From contig DATJPD010000083.1 of the NCBI GenBank assembly GCA_035506575.1, forward strand, positions 13,941-77,940: a stretch of 64,000 nucleotides of DNA. The letters run 5' to 3'. Positions 51,393 to 59,785 of this stretch are shown here, piece after piece; within the stretch, counting starts at the first letter, position 1, and each line of letters opens with the position of its first letter. The translations under genes were made by a program, and so were the position numbers. Under the pieces are notes generated by a model. That model searched no databases and was not told the DNA's origin. It saw nothing but the letters and a program-made list of their open reading frames with translations. The stretch is from DATJPD01 sp035506575 (GTDB lineage Bacteria > Pseudomonadota > Alphaproteobacteria > CACIAM-22H2).

Positions 51393-51875
51393 GTGAACCC
51401 ATTCGAACGATCGCGCCGCGCCTTGCTGGCACTGCTGCCGGCCCCCCTGCTCGCAGCCGTGACCGCACCCGCGGATGCCGCGACCAACAGCAAGACCCAC
51501 CGGCTGTCGATGCACGTGGATGAGCGCGACGAGGAGAAGATGAACCTCGCGCTGAACAACGCGGCGGCCGTCCTGCGGCAGTACCAGGACCATGGCGAGA
51601 CCGCCGATATCGAGATCGTCGCTTATGGCCCCGGCCTTCACATGCTGCGCGAGGACACGGCACCGCCGAAGATCAAGGAGCGGCTGGCGTCGTTCACGGC
51701 CAGCATGCCCCAGGTCAAATTCTCCGCCTGCAACAACACGCGCGTCGGCATGGCCAAGGCCGAAGGCAAGACCCCCGACCAGATCCCGATCATCCGTGCG
51801 GCGCGCGTGGTGCCGGCGGGTGTCGTGCGCCTGATCGAGCTGCAGGAGCAGGGCTGGTCCTACGTCAAGCCGTGA
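51393..51875 (+). CDS. Exported DsrE-family protein
   Basis: 160 residues from GTG 51393 (GAAGGAG upstream). N-terminal signal (RRALLALLPAPLLAAVTAPADAA), then a DsrE-like fold: HRLSMHVDERDEEKMNLALNN, IEIVAYGPGLHMLREDT, FSACNNTRVGM and VVPAGVVRLIELQEQGWSYVKP. Closely parallel to the 62021-62470 protein of the sox locus, including the conserved Cys in ACNNT. Possible periplasmic sulfur carrier; role away from sox unknown. Confidence 0.85.
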   Translation: MNPFERSRRALLALLPAPLLAAVTAPADAATNSKTHRLSMHVDERDEEKMNLALNNAAAVLRQYQDHGETADIEIVAYGPGLHMLREDTAPPKIKERLASFTASMPQVKFSACNNTRVGMAKAEGKTPDQIPIIRAARVVPAGVVRLIELQEQGWSYVKP

Positions 51876-51885
51876 AGCCCGCGGG

Positions 51886-52140
51886 CTAGGGTGTCCGCGG
51901 CAGCAAGGCAACGCGGCCCTGCATGACGTCGCTCTGGGCCAGGCCCATCAGCTCGTGCAGCACCGTGGGCGACACGCTGCCGCGCTCGGCGTCCATGGTC
52001 CGATCGTCGCGCACCATGTAGACAACATCAGTCACCGCGTTGTCTTTTTCGTACACGCGCACTTCCCACTTGTCGGCGTAGGGAGACGCTTTGACGGTCA
52101 GCGCTCGCCCCAAATACGAGAATGGCTTGACGTGGTCCAT
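51886..52140 (-). CDS. Hypothetical protein, 84 aa, FNR-box controlled
   Basis: MDHVKPFSYLGRALTVKASP ... WEVRVYEKDNAVTDVVYMV, then an alpha-helical end (TVLHELMGLAQSDVMQGRV). A small alpha/beta protein with no signal and no family recognised. AGGAG precedes the ATG. FNR-type box 16 lies 72 bases upstream with TAGCTT at the -10 distance. Confidence 0.7.
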   Translation of the reverse strand: MDHVKPFSYLGRALTVKASPYADKWEVRVYEKDNAVTDVVYMVRDDRTMDAERGSVSPTVLHELMGLAQSDVMQGRVALLPRTP

Positions 52141-52211
52141 GGCTGGCTCCTGGGAATCACGAGGATCCGATCTGACCGTGGCAAGCTATCGCCGCGGCGG
52201 CCTCGCCCGCG

Positions 52212-52225
52212 TTGACGCAGATCAA
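52212..52225. promoter_or_regulatory. FNR/FixK-type box 16
   Basis: TTGAC-gcag-ATCAA. On the leftward strand TAGCTT (52188-52183) fits -10, giving a leader of about 36 bases to the 84-aa gene. Confidence 0.8.
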
Positions 52226-52287
52226 GGCTGGGGCAGGACCCTGTCCGGCAAGCACCGCCCGCCCCCTCGCAAGCGAGCGATGCGGTG

Positions 52288-52806
52288 TCAATCGATCGTA
52301 CCGATATAGGGCAGGTACCGGTACTGCTCGGCGTAATCGATGCCGTGGCCGACGAGGAAGAGGTCGCCGACGGAAAAGCCGACGAACTCGGTGGCGACCG
52401 CGACCTCGCGGCGCGACGGCTTGTCCATCAGCACACAGGCGCGAACGCTCTGCGCCCCCTGGTCCAGCAGCAGCTCGCGCGCAAACGCCTGGGTGCGGCC
52501 GGTGTCGACGATGTCGTCGACCAGCAGCACGTGGCGACCCGCGACCTCGGGCACGTCGCCCTTCAGCTTCACCTCGCCCGAGCTCTCGCGCCCCCGGCCG
52601 TAGCTCGAGAGGCGCATGAAGCCCACCCGCGGCGTGTAGCCGATCCGCCCGAGCTCCCGCACGAGGTCGGCGACGAACACGAAGGATCCGGTCAGGAGGC
52701 CCACGACCATGACGTCAGGCGGCACGCTTCGCGCGATCTCCTGCGCGAGCTCCTCGACGCGTTTCTTGATCTGCGCCTCGTCGAACAAAATCCTGATCGC
52801 CGTCAT
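52288..52806 (-). CDS. hpt: Hypoxanthine phosphoribosyltransferase
   Basis: 172 residues from ATG 52806. PRPP-binding motif VLLVDDIVDTGRT, flexible-loop segment LSSYGRGRESSG, and C-terminal VGFSVGDLFLVGHGIDYAEQYRYLPYIG are those of bacterial Hpt. Salvages hypoxanthine/guanine. Divergent from the adenosine/adenine deaminase gene, whose product yields hypoxanthine or inosine, so the pair forms a purine-salvage unit. Confidence 0.95.
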   Translation of the reverse strand: MTAIRILFDEAQIKKRVEELAQEIARSVPPDVMVVGLLTGSFVFVADLVRELGRIGYTPRVGFMRLSSYGRGRESSGEVKLKGDVPEVAGRHVLLVDDIVDTGRTQAFARELLLDQGAQSVRACVLMDKPSRREVAVATEFVGFSVGDLFLVGHGIDYAEQYRYLPYIGTID

Positions 52807-52874
52807 CACCCCATCCCCTTTGGCGGCGGCGATGATATCCTAGACCGTGGGGCCGAAGTGAAGGAGATTCCGCC

Positions 52875-53900
52875 ATGGCCGATCTCGTCCGCTTCATCCA
52901 GGACCTGCCCAAGGCGGAGCTGCATCTGCACATCGAAGGCACGCTCGAACCGGAGCTGTGCCTGGCGCTCGCCGCCCGCAACAAAGTCGAGCTTCGTTTC
53001 CGGTCGATCGAGGAGCTGCGCGCCGCCTATCGCTTCCGCAATCTCCAGGATTTCCTCGACCTCTACTATCAAAACACCGGAGCCCTGCGACGCGCCCAGG
53101 ACTTCCACGACCTGACCCGCGCGTATCTCGACAAGGCGCATCGGCAGGCGGTCCGGCATGCCGAGATCTTCTTCGACCCGCAGGCCCACACGCGCCGCGG
53201 CGTGGCGTTTGCCGAGGTGATCGATGGCATCCAGCGCGCGCGCGAGGAGGCGCAGAAACGGCTCGGGATCAGCTCTCTCCTCATCCTCTGCTTCCTGCGC
53301 GATCTGAGCGCCGAGTCCGCCATGGAGGCGCTCGAGCAGGCACTGCCGTACCGGGATCGTATCGTGGGCGTCGGGCTGGACTCCGCCGAAATCGGCCATC
53401 CGCCGGCCAAGTTCAAGGACGTGTTTGCCCGGGCGCGGCGCGAAGGGTTTCGTGTCGTGGCCCACGCGGGTGAGGAGGGGCCGCCGGCTTACATCTGGGG
53501 TGCGCTCGACGAGCTCCAGGTGGCGCGCATCGACCACGGCGTGCGTTCGCTCGAGGATGAAGCCCTGGTGAAGCGGCTGGTCGCGGACAAGGTGCCGCTC
53601 ACGGTCTGCCCGCTGTCGAATCTGCGCCTGCAGGTGGTGTCGGATCTCGCACTCCACCCTTTGCGCCGGATGATGGAGCGCGGTCTGATGGTGACGGTGA
53701 ACTCCGACGACCCTGCCTATTTCGGCGGCTACATCAACGAGAACTACCAGGCGGTCGCCGATGCCCTCGGGTTCGATGCGTCGGCACTCTGTGCGCTCGC
53801 GCGCAATTCGTTCGCCGCGTCGTTCCTGGACGAACCGACGCGCAACCGGCATCTCGCGGAAGTGGACCGCTACGCCGCGGCGGCACTGCACCGCGGCTGA
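52875..53900 (+). CDS. Adenosine/adenine deaminase
   Basis: 341 residues. Metal and catalytic motifs: ELHLHIEGTLEP, VVAHAGEEGPP, RIDHGVRSLEDEALV, LTVCPLSNLRL and VNSDDPAYFGGYINENY. The short length and the GVRSLEDE segment resemble the adenine-deaminase subgroup of the family, so adenine to hypoxanthine is as likely as adenosine to inosine. Opposite hpt. Confidence 0.92.
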   Translation: MADLVRFIQDLPKAELHLHIEGTLEPELCLALAARNKVELRFRSIEELRAAYRFRNLQDFLDLYYQNTGALRRAQDFHDLTRAYLDKAHRQAVRHAEIFFDPQAHTRRGVAFAEVIDGIQRAREEAQKRLGISSLLILCFLRDLSAESAMEALEQALPYRDRIVGVGLDSAEIGHPPAKFKDVFARARREGFRVVAHAGEEGPPAYIWGALDELQVARIDHGVRSLEDEALVKRLVADKVPLTVCPLSNLRLQVVSDLALHPLRRMMERGLMVTVNSDDPAYFGGYINENYQAVADALGFDASALCALARNSFAASFLDEPTRNRHLAEVDRYAAAALHRG

Positions 53901-53918
53901 GGGCGCATGGGCCCTCAG
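53897..53918. terminator. Hairpin between convergent genes
   Basis: CTGAGGGC-gcatgg-GCCCTCAG, a perfect 8-bp stem spanning the deaminase stop codon and the end of the convergent metallo-hydrolase gene. Likely a shared bidirectional terminator; no T-run. Confidence 0.45.
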
Positions 53919-54913
53919 TGTTTTCCGAACTGCGCCTGCTCGAGCTCGAGAAAGACGCGATAGGCGTTGCCGCGGTTGTTGGCGGCGAAGGCGGGCAGGT
54001 TCGCGTAGTGCGACCAGTCGGTCTGCCGATAAGCGGCGTCGAAATCCGCCCACGTGTCGACCGCCTTTTGCATCGCCGTCCGCACGTAATTTATGTAGGA
54101 GCTCGTGAAGGCGATCGCCTCGCGTGCTGCCGTGGACGCCATGCCGTGACCGGGGATGACGAACTTGGGATCGAGCTGCTCGACGGCGCCGAGGCCGCGG
54201 AGCCAGTTCCGTGTGTCGACGTCGTCGCCGTTCATGAACGGCACCCGGCCGCTCTGTACGATGTCGCCGGCAAACAACACGCCATCCGGCTCGACGAGCA
54301 TCATGGTGTCGCTGGCCGAGTGCGCCGGTCCGGCATAGAGCAGCACGAACCGCTTGCCGCCGAGCGTCAGCGTTAGCCGGTCCTTGAAGGTGATGTCGGG
54401 CGGCACCACTCGGGTGTTCTGGTCGACCCACGGAGCGAGCGCCTCGCGCCGCTGATCGAGCCGCTGCCCGGCACGCTCATCAGCCGTCTCGTTGTTCTCT
54501 CTGTATTCGGCCGCGCGCTCTTGCGCGACGATCACGGCAGCGGTGTGGTCCTTGAACGCCTGCAGGCCGTAAATATGGTCGGCGTGATAATGGCTGACCA
54601 CGACGTAGCGCACCGGCTTTTTCGTGACGCTTTGAATTTTCTGCAGCAGCGCCCAGCCGAGGCTCGGGGTGCCGAGCGCGTCGAACACGACGACGCCGTC
54701 CGCGGTGACCACGAATCCCGCGTTCGAGGTGTTGCCTTCGTTCGCCTGTCCGGGAATCCCCGGGCTGCCGACGCTGTAATAGATCGCCTTGCCCGGGACC
54801 CGCTCGATGTGCAGCGGCCGCGTGAGCGGCGCATACGATGCATCATTTGCGTCGGCCGGAGCCGAGGCCAGCGCGAAAGCCGCGAGCAGTAGGACAGGCG
54901 CGATGCGCCTCAC
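53915..54913 (-). CDS. Exported metallo-beta-lactamase-fold hydrolase (SoxH-like)
   Basis: 332 residues from GTG 54913, overlapping the ArsR stop (GTGA). Signal peptide ASAPADANDA, zinc ligands in VSHYHADHIYG, LLYAGPAHSASD, LFAGDIVQ and VIPGHGMAS. Metallo-hydrolases of this type occur in sox clusters as SoxH. Probably hydrolyses or transfers a sulfur-containing thioester or persulfide in the periplasm; not proven. Co-transcribed with the regulator opposite soxC. Confidence 0.87.
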   Translation of the reverse strand: MRRIAPVLLLAAFALASAPADANDASYAPLTRPLHIERVPGKAIYYSVGSPGIPGQANEGNTSNAGFVVTADGVVVFDALGTPSLGWALLQKIQSVTKKPVRYVVVSHYHADHIYGLQAFKDHTAAVIVAQERAAEYRENNETADERAGQRLDQRREALAPWVDQNTRVVPPDITFKDRLTLTLGGKRFVLLYAGPAHSASDTMMLVEPDGVLFAGDIVQSGRVPFMNGDDVDTRNWLRGLGAVEQLDPKFVIPGHGMASTAAREAIAFTSSYINYVRTAMQKAVDTWADFDAAYRQTDWSHYANLPAFAANNRGNAYRVFLELEQAQFGKH

Positions 54914-55275
54914 GTTGCCGTCCCGCAATAGAGGTCCTTCAGCAGCTCGATGATGCGCGCCGCTCGCCCATCGACGATTCGATAGTGCAGAACTTGCGAG
55001 GTGCGGCGGAACTCGACGAGACCGTCGGCGCGCAGGCGCGCGAGGTGCTGTGACAGGGCCGACTGGCTCAGTCCGATTGCCGATACGATCTCGCCGACCG
55101 TCATTTCGCGGCTGATCATGAGGCAGCACAGAATGAGGAGGCGATGCTTGTTGCCGAGCAGCTTCAGAAGCTGCGCGGCTCCGGCCGCCTCGTCCACCAT
55201 GTCCCGCATCTGCGGAATCTCGAGCGGGTGTCGCGGCTTGCGGCGCTTGCGGGCGGCAGATCTGAGCCTTGCCAT
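54910..55275 (-). CDS. ArsR-family repressor, BigR/SqrR-like sulfide sensor
   Basis: 121 residues. Winged helix with VGEIVSAIGLSQSALSQHLARLRADGLVE. Cys50 (RLLILCC) and Cys117 (DLYCGT) occupy the places of the two cysteines that form a disulfide or polysulfide bridge in BigR and SqrR, so a sulfide/persulfide sensor is predicted. Divergent from soxC; probably represses the sox operon and its own operon until reduced sulfur is present. Confidence 0.9.
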   Translation of the reverse strand: MARLRSAARKRRKPRHPLEIPQMRDMVDEAAGAAQLLKLLGNKHRLLILCCLMISREMTVGEIVSAIGLSQSALSQHLARLRADGLVEFRRTSQVLHYRIVDGRAARIIELLKDLYCGTAT

Positions 55276-55344
55276 GCTCTACATTAGCATTGACTAAATT
55301 AGAAATCACTGATATTTAGGGCTCAAGGTCTATGGGAGGAACGG
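55276..55344. promoter_or_regulatory. Divergent sox promoter/operator
   Basis: 69-base AT-rich spacer between arsR and soxC, unlike the surrounding DNA. CTAAATTAG (55294-55302) is a palindrome preceded by ATTAG at 55283, a plausible ArsR operator. TATGGGAGG is the soxC ribosome site. No FNR-type box here or anywhere in the sox locus. Confidence 0.55.
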
Positions 55345-56649
55345 ATGGTGCCGGTCGATCGGCCCGAGCAGCATAACGGCGGCCAGCTGCGACGCGTGTC
55401 AGTGCCGCGGCGTTCCTTCTTAAAACTGGGCGGTGCCCTCGCGGCCGGTGGTTTCGCGGTGAAGACCGACATCGCGCGCGCCGCGGACGCGCCGGCGGCT
55501 CCCCCCGCCGACGCCCCGTGGTCGCAAATGCTGGGCCCCGGGATCGACGATCGTCCATACGGCGTTCCAGCGAAAGCCGAAGCCGACGTCATCCGCCGTC
55601 ATGTGCCGTGGCTCACCGCGAGCCGCGAGTCGTCCGTCAGTTTCACGCCGCTTCAGGACCTGAACGGCATCATCACACCCAACGGCTTGTTCTTCGAGCG
55701 CCATCACGGCGGCCGCCCCAGCGTCGATCCTGACCAGCATCGCCTGATGATCCACGGCCTCGTCGAGCGGCCACTGCTGCTGACGATGAACGACATCATG
55801 CGGTTCCCATCGGTGTCGCGCATTCACTTCATCGAGTGTCCGGCGAATGGCGGCATGGAGTGGCGCGCCGCGCAGCTCAATTCGCTGCAGTTCACGCACG
55901 GGATGGTGAGCTGCGCCATATGGACCGGCGTGAAGCTCTCCACGCTCCTCGACGAGGTCGGCGTCAAAAAAGCGGCGAAATGGGTGCTGGCCGAAGGATC
56001 GGACGCCGCGCATATGACGCGCAGCCTGCCGCTCGAAAAATGCCTCGACGACTGCCTCGCCGTCTATGCGCAGAATGGGGAGGCGCTGCGGCCCGAGCAG
56101 GGCTATCCGTTGCGCCTCGTCGTTCCCGGCTGGGAAGGCAACGTGAACGTGAAGTGGCTGCGCCGGCTCAAGATCGGCGACCGGCCGTGGTTCACGCGCG
56201 AGGAGACGTCCAAGTATACCGACCTCATGCCCGACGGTACGGCGCGCGGCTTCACCTGGGTGCTCGACGCGAAATCCGTGATCACCTTTCCGTGCCCGGA
56301 AAAGCCGCTGACCAAGCCTGGCCTTTACGAAGTCCGCGGCCTCGCATGGAGCGGCAAGGGCAAGGTGAAAGAGGTGCACGTCTCGGTCGACGGCGGCGTC
56401 AACTGGCAGCGCGCCCATCTCGAAGAGCCGGTGCTCTCGAAGGCGCTGACACGCTTCACCTTGCCGTGGCGCTGGAACGGGCAGCCGGCATTCCTCGAAT
56501 CGCGCGCGGTCGACGAGACCGGATATGTGCAGCCGACGATCACGGCGCTGCGCAAGATCCGCGGCACCAACTCGATCTATCACAACAACTCGATCCAGAC
56601 CTGGCAGGTGAAGCCGGATGGCAGCGTGCTCGATGTGCAACTTGCGTAG
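55345..56649 (+). CDS. soxC: SoxC, molybdenum sulfur dehydrogenase subunit
   Basis: 434 residues. Tat signal RRSFLKLGGALAAGG. Oxidoreductase molybdopterin-binding domain with cofactor Cys in HFIECPANGG, then ARGFTWVLDAKSVITFPCPE and a C-terminal Mo-co dimerisation domain (VKEVHVSVDGGVNW). With SoxD it oxidises the sulfane sulfur bound to SoxY, giving complete thiosulfate oxidation without stored sulfur. First gene of the rightward sox operon. Confidence 0.95.
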   Translation: MVPVDRPEQHNGGQLRRVSVPRRSFLKLGGALAAGGFAVKTDIARAADAPAAPPADAPWSQMLGPGIDDRPYGVPAKAEADVIRRHVPWLTASRESSVSFTPLQDLNGIITPNGLFFERHHGGRPSVDPDQHRLMIHGLVERPLLLTMNDIMRFPSVSRIHFIECPANGGMEWRAAQLNSLQFTHGMVSCAIWTGVKLSTLLDEVGVKKAAKWVLAEGSDAAHMTRSLPLEKCLDDCLAVYAQNGEALRPEQGYPLRLVVPGWEGNVNVKWLRRLKIGDRPWFTREETSKYTDLMPDGTARGFTWVLDAKSVITFPCPEKPLTKPGLYEVRGLAWSGKGKVKEVHVSVDGGVNWQRAHLEEPVLSKALTRFTLPWRWNGQPAFLESRAVDETGYVQPTITALRKIRGTNSIYHNNSIQTWQVKPDGSVLDVQLA

Positions 56650-57328
56650 GACGCTGGCTCTCGCCGCGGGCATGCTGGCGGCGGTCCTGGTCGCCGGCGC
56701 CGCCTGGGCCGGGGAGCCCGCGCCGCACCAGCCAGGTCATTTCGGCTACGGCACCGTGCCCACGGCGGACCAGATCGCCGGCTGGGACATCGATGCGCGC
56801 GGCGATGACGGGGTGGGCCTGCCGCCCGGCAAGGGGACGGTCGATCAGGGCGCCGATCTCTTTGTCCAGCAATGCGCGGCGTGCCATGGCACGTTCGGCG
56901 AGGGGGTGGACCGATATCCGAAGCTCGCCGGCGGGGTGGGAACGTTGACCGCCGATCGCCCCGAGCCGACCGTCGGCAGCTACTGGCCGTTCGCCCCCAC
57001 TCTGTGGGACTACATCAACCGCGCGATGCCGTTCCCGGCGCCGCACACGCTGTCGGCCGACGATGTCTATGCGATCACTGCCTACGTGCTCAACATCAAC
57101 AACATCGTGCCCAACGATTTCGTGGCCGACCGCGATAGCCTGCCCAAGGTCAAGATGCCGAATCACGATCATTTCGTGTGGCAGGATCCGCGACCGGATA
57201 CGCCGTCCGGGTCGTCCTGCATGAACGCGTGCAAGAAGCCCGCGGATGTGAAAATTATGTCGACGGCGGAAGGCAAGGACCTCACGCCCCGGACGACCGG
57301 ACCGCTCGATGAGATGCAGCCGCAATAA
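56633..57328 (+). CDS. soxD: SoxD, cytochrome c subunit of sulfur dehydrogenase
   Basis: 231 residues; ATG 56633 overlaps the end of soxC by 17 bases. Signal peptide MLAAVLVAGAAWAG, one haem motif QQCAACHGTFGEG and an axial Met region NRAMPFPAPHTL. The C-terminal cysteines SSCMNACKK do not form a second haem site, so this is the monohaem form rather than the dihaem Paracoccus type. Passes electrons from SoxC. Confidence 0.93.
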   Translation: MCNLRRTLALAAGMLAAVLVAGAAWAGEPAPHQPGHFGYGTVPTADQIAGWDIDARGDDGVGLPPGKGTVDQGADLFVQQCAACHGTFGEGVDRYPKLAGGVGTLTADRPEPTVGSYWPFAPTLWDYINRAMPFPAPHTLSADDVYAITAYVLNINNIVPNDFVADRDSLPKVKMPNHDHFVWQDPRPDTPSGSSCMNACKKPADVKIMSTAEGKDLTPRTTGPLDEMQPQ

Positions 57329-57346
57329 CGGGGAGGGCGAGCGAGA

Positions 57347-57703
57347 ATGATCACGATGCGCGACAGACGGTGGTATCTTTCGGCAGTGGCGGCGCTCGGC
57401 CTGTTCGCCCAGATGAGCCCGGCTGCGGCGGTAGAGTCCCTCAACGGGCAGCAGCTCGCTTTCGACCGCAGCAAGGGCAACTGCCTCACCTGCCACGAGA
57501 TCAAAGGCGGCGATGCGCCGGGCAATGTCGGCCCGAAGCTGTCCGATATGAAAGGCCGATTCCCGGACCGCAAGGAGCTGGTTGCGATCATCTCCGACGA
57601 GACCAAGCGCAATCCGCAAACCGTGATGCCGCCGTTCCGGCGGAACCTGATTTTGAACGACGCCGAGATCCAGGCGATCGTCGACTTCCTCTATACGCTT
57701 TAG
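57347..57703 (+). CDS. soxX: SoxX, monohaem cytochrome c
   Basis: 118 residues. Signal peptide to about residue 28 (SPAAAVES), haem motif GNCLTCHEIKGG, axial Met in QTVMPPFRRN and a C-terminal helix IQAIVDFLYTL. Small partner of SoxA; SoxXA joins thiosulfate to the SoxY cysteine oxidatively. Ordered XYZA as usual. Confidence 0.95.
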   Translation: MITMRDRRWYLSAVAALGLFAQMSPAAAVESLNGQQLAFDRSKGNCLTCHEIKGGDAPGNVGPKLSDMKGRFPDRKELVAIISDETKRNPQTVMPPFRRNLILNDAEIQAIVDFLYTL

Positions 57704-57713
57704 GAGCAGACGA

Positions 57714-58211
57714 ATGATCGAATTTCGAAGCGGAGACGTGGCGCGCCGCGTGATGCTGAAAGGTGTGGCCGCCGTCGCGGGACTCGCCTGTGTGGGCGTG
57801 GTCGACGCGGTGCGGACACCGGTGTGCGCAGCCGATGCGGCCGGCTGGCCGGCCGAAGCGTTCAAGCAGAAGAGCGAAGCCGACGTGATCAAGGCGCTCT
57901 ACGCCGGCAAGACTGCGGCCGCCTCGGACAAGGTGAAGCTTGACGCGCCGGAGATCGCGGAAAACGGGGCGGTGGTGCCGATTTCGGTCGCTACCGACTT
58001 GCCGGATGTCACCTCGATCTCGGTGCTCGTGCTCGAGAATCCTTACACGCTCGCCGCGCATTACAAGCTGCCGGCCGGCACCGCGCCCGCCGTATCGAAC
58101 CGTCTCAAGATGGCGAAGACGACCAAAGTCGTGGCCCTCGTTGAAGCCGGCGGCGCGCTCCACCGGGCGGAGAAAGAGGTCAAGGTCACGGTCGGCGGAT
58201 GCGGCGGCTGA
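57714..58211 (+). CDS. soxY: SoxY, sulfur-carrier protein
   Basis: 165 residues. Tat-type signal (RRVMLKGVAAVAGLA) and the decisive C-terminus VTVGGCGG, whose Cys on a flexible arm carries the substrate through the cycle. Immunoglobulin-like core (VPISVATDLPDVTSISVLVLENP). Partner of SoxZ encoded next. Confidence 0.96.
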   Translation: MIEFRSGDVARRVMLKGVAAVAGLACVGVVDAVRTPVCAADAAGWPAEAFKQKSEADVIKALYAGKTAAASDKVKLDAPEIAENGAVVPISVATDLPDVTSISVLVLENPYTLAAHYKLPAGTAPAVSNRLKMAKTTKVVALVEAGGALHRAEKEVKVTVGGCGG

Positions 58212-58240
58212 CCGGCTCGGAACAGGAAGGATAGACTTTC

Positions 58241-58552
58241 ATGGCATCGACAATTCGCGTGCGCGCGGTGGCCAGCGGCGACACCACCGAGGTCCAATCA
58301 TTGATCCAGCATCCGATGGACTCGGGATTCGTCAAGGACGCCAAAGGCGAGCTGATCCCCCCACACCACATCGAGATCGTCGAGTTCGAGCATGACGGAA
58401 AGAAGGTGTTCACGGCCTTCTGGGGGCCCGCCGTGTCCAAGGACCCATACGTCAAGTTCAGCTTCAAGGGCGGCAAGAAGGGCGACGACCTCAAGATCAG
58501 CTGGGTCGACAACAAGGGCGCTTCGGATTCGCTGACGGCCAAGATTCAATAA
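58241..58552 (+). CDS. soxZ: SoxZ, partner of SoxY
   Basis: 103 residues, no signal peptide, so exported with SoxY by Tat hitch-hiking. IRVRAVASGDTTEVQSLIQHPMDSG, PPHHIEIVEFEHDGKKVF and WVDNKGASDS are SoxZ signatures. Forms the SoxYZ carrier heterodimer. Confidence 0.96.
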   Translation: MASTIRVRAVASGDTTEVQSLIQHPMDSGFVKDAKGELIPPHHIEIVEFEHDGKKVFTAFWGPAVSKDPYVKFSFKGGKKGDDLKISWVDNKGASDSLTAKIQ

Positions 58553-58577
58553 GACGACGACAGGGGGAGGATTTCTC

Positions 58578-59432
58578 ATGAGACGCGCAAGCTGGGTTGC
58601 GACCGTTGTCGCAGCACTCGCAGCGCCGCTGCTGGCGTCGGCGGCGCAGCCGGCCGGGGCGCCGGACCCGCAGGCCGATTTCAAGGCGTTCCGGAGCTAT
58701 TTCACGCAGCGCTTTCCGAGCTTGAAGCTGAGCGATTTCGCCAACGGCCCGTACTCGATGGACGAAGGGCTGCGCAAGCAATGGGAGGCCATCGAGCAGT
58801 TCCCGCCTTACGAGTTCGCGCTCGACAAGGGCAAGGAGCTGTTCAACACGCCGTTCAAGAACGGCAAGACCTATGCCGACTGCTTTCCGAACAAAGGACT
58901 CGGCATCCGCCAGACCTATCCGTATTTCGATGACAAGTCGGGCGAGGTGATCACGCTGGAACTGGCCGTGAACCGCTGCCGCGAGGCGAACGGCGAGGCG
59001 CCCTATGACTACGTGAAGGACGACATGGCGGCTGTCACGGCCTACATGGCGTACACCTCGCGCGGCAAGCCCATGGACATCAAGATCCCCAAAGACTCTC
59101 GGGCGCTCGCGGCCTATGAGAAGGGCAAAGAGTATTTTTATACGCGCCGGGGGCAGCTCAACTTCTCGTGCGCGAGCTGTCACGTGCAGAATCCCGGCCA
59201 ACACATCCGCACCGAGGTGCTGGCGCCCGCACTCGGCATCCTGAACGCGATGCCCATTTACCGCTCCGAATGGGGCAGCATGGGCACCATCAGCCGCCGC
59301 TTCATGACCTGCAACAGCCAGGTGCGCGGCGTGCCGCTGAAGCCGCAGGACGAGAACTACCGCGACGTCGAGTACTTCCTCTCTTATATGGCGAACGGCT
59401 TGCCGGTTTCCGGCCCCGGGTCGCGGCCGTGA
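58578..59432 (+). CDS. soxA: SoxA, catalytic cytochrome of SoxXA (monohaem form)
   Basis: 284 residues. Signal peptide ends near LASAAQ. Only one haem motif is present, FSCASCHVQNPG; the position of the first haem in dihaem SoxA shows ADCFPN, with a single Cys that may pair with NRCREA in a disulfide. The active-site Cys ligand is in RRFMTCNSQVRG. Forms SoxXA with SoxX. Confidence 0.95.
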   Translation: MRRASWVATVVAALAAPLLASAAQPAGAPDPQADFKAFRSYFTQRFPSLKLSDFANGPYSMDEGLRKQWEAIEQFPPYEFALDKGKELFNTPFKNGKTYADCFPNKGLGIRQTYPYFDDKSGEVITLELAVNRCREANGEAPYDYVKDDMAAVTAYMAYTSRGKPMDIKIPKDSRALAAYEKGKEYFYTRRGQLNFSCASCHVQNPGQHIRTEVLAPALGILNAMPIYRSEWGSMGTISRRFMTCNSQVRGVPLKPQDENYRDVEYFLSYMANGLPVSGPGSRP

Positions 59433-59446
59433 CGGAGCAAAGAGCC

Positions 59447-59761
59447 ATGCATCATCGTTCTCTCATCGCTGCCGCGTTCGTCCTGTCGCTCGGAGCAGCC
59501 GGGCCTGCCCTCTCGGCCGGCGACGAAGCGGCCTACAAGGCGGCCCTTGCAGCCGCCGAGAATGCCGAGCAGCAGGCGGGCGCGCTCAAGAACCAGTGGA
59601 CGACCACGCAGCAGGCGCTCACCGCCGCGAAAAAGGAGGCGGGTACCGGCGACTTCGATAAGGCCACAGCCCTGGCAAAGCAGGCGGAGGCGCTCGCCAA
59701 CGCGTCGATCGCCCAGGCCAAGGAGCAAGCCACGGACTGGAAGAACGCGGATATCCGCTGA
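59447..59761 (+). CDS. soxK: SoxK-like SoxXA-binding protein
   Basis: 104 residues. Signal peptide to about 26 (AAGPALSAGD) and a helical, Ala-rich mature part: KAALAAAENAEQQAGALKNQWTT... is followed by AKKEAGTGDFDKATALAKQAE. Position between soxA and soxB and the W-spaced helical pattern match the SoxK/SAXB proteins that bind SoxXA and raise its activity. Assignment rests on position and pattern. Confidence 0.75.
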   Translation: MHHRSLIAAAFVLSLGAAGPALSAGDEAAYKAALAAAENAEQQAGALKNQWTTTQQALTAAKKEAGTGDFDKATALAKQAEALANASIAQAKEQATDWKNADIR

Positions 59762-59785
59762 CTGGCTGTTGAACGGACGAGGATC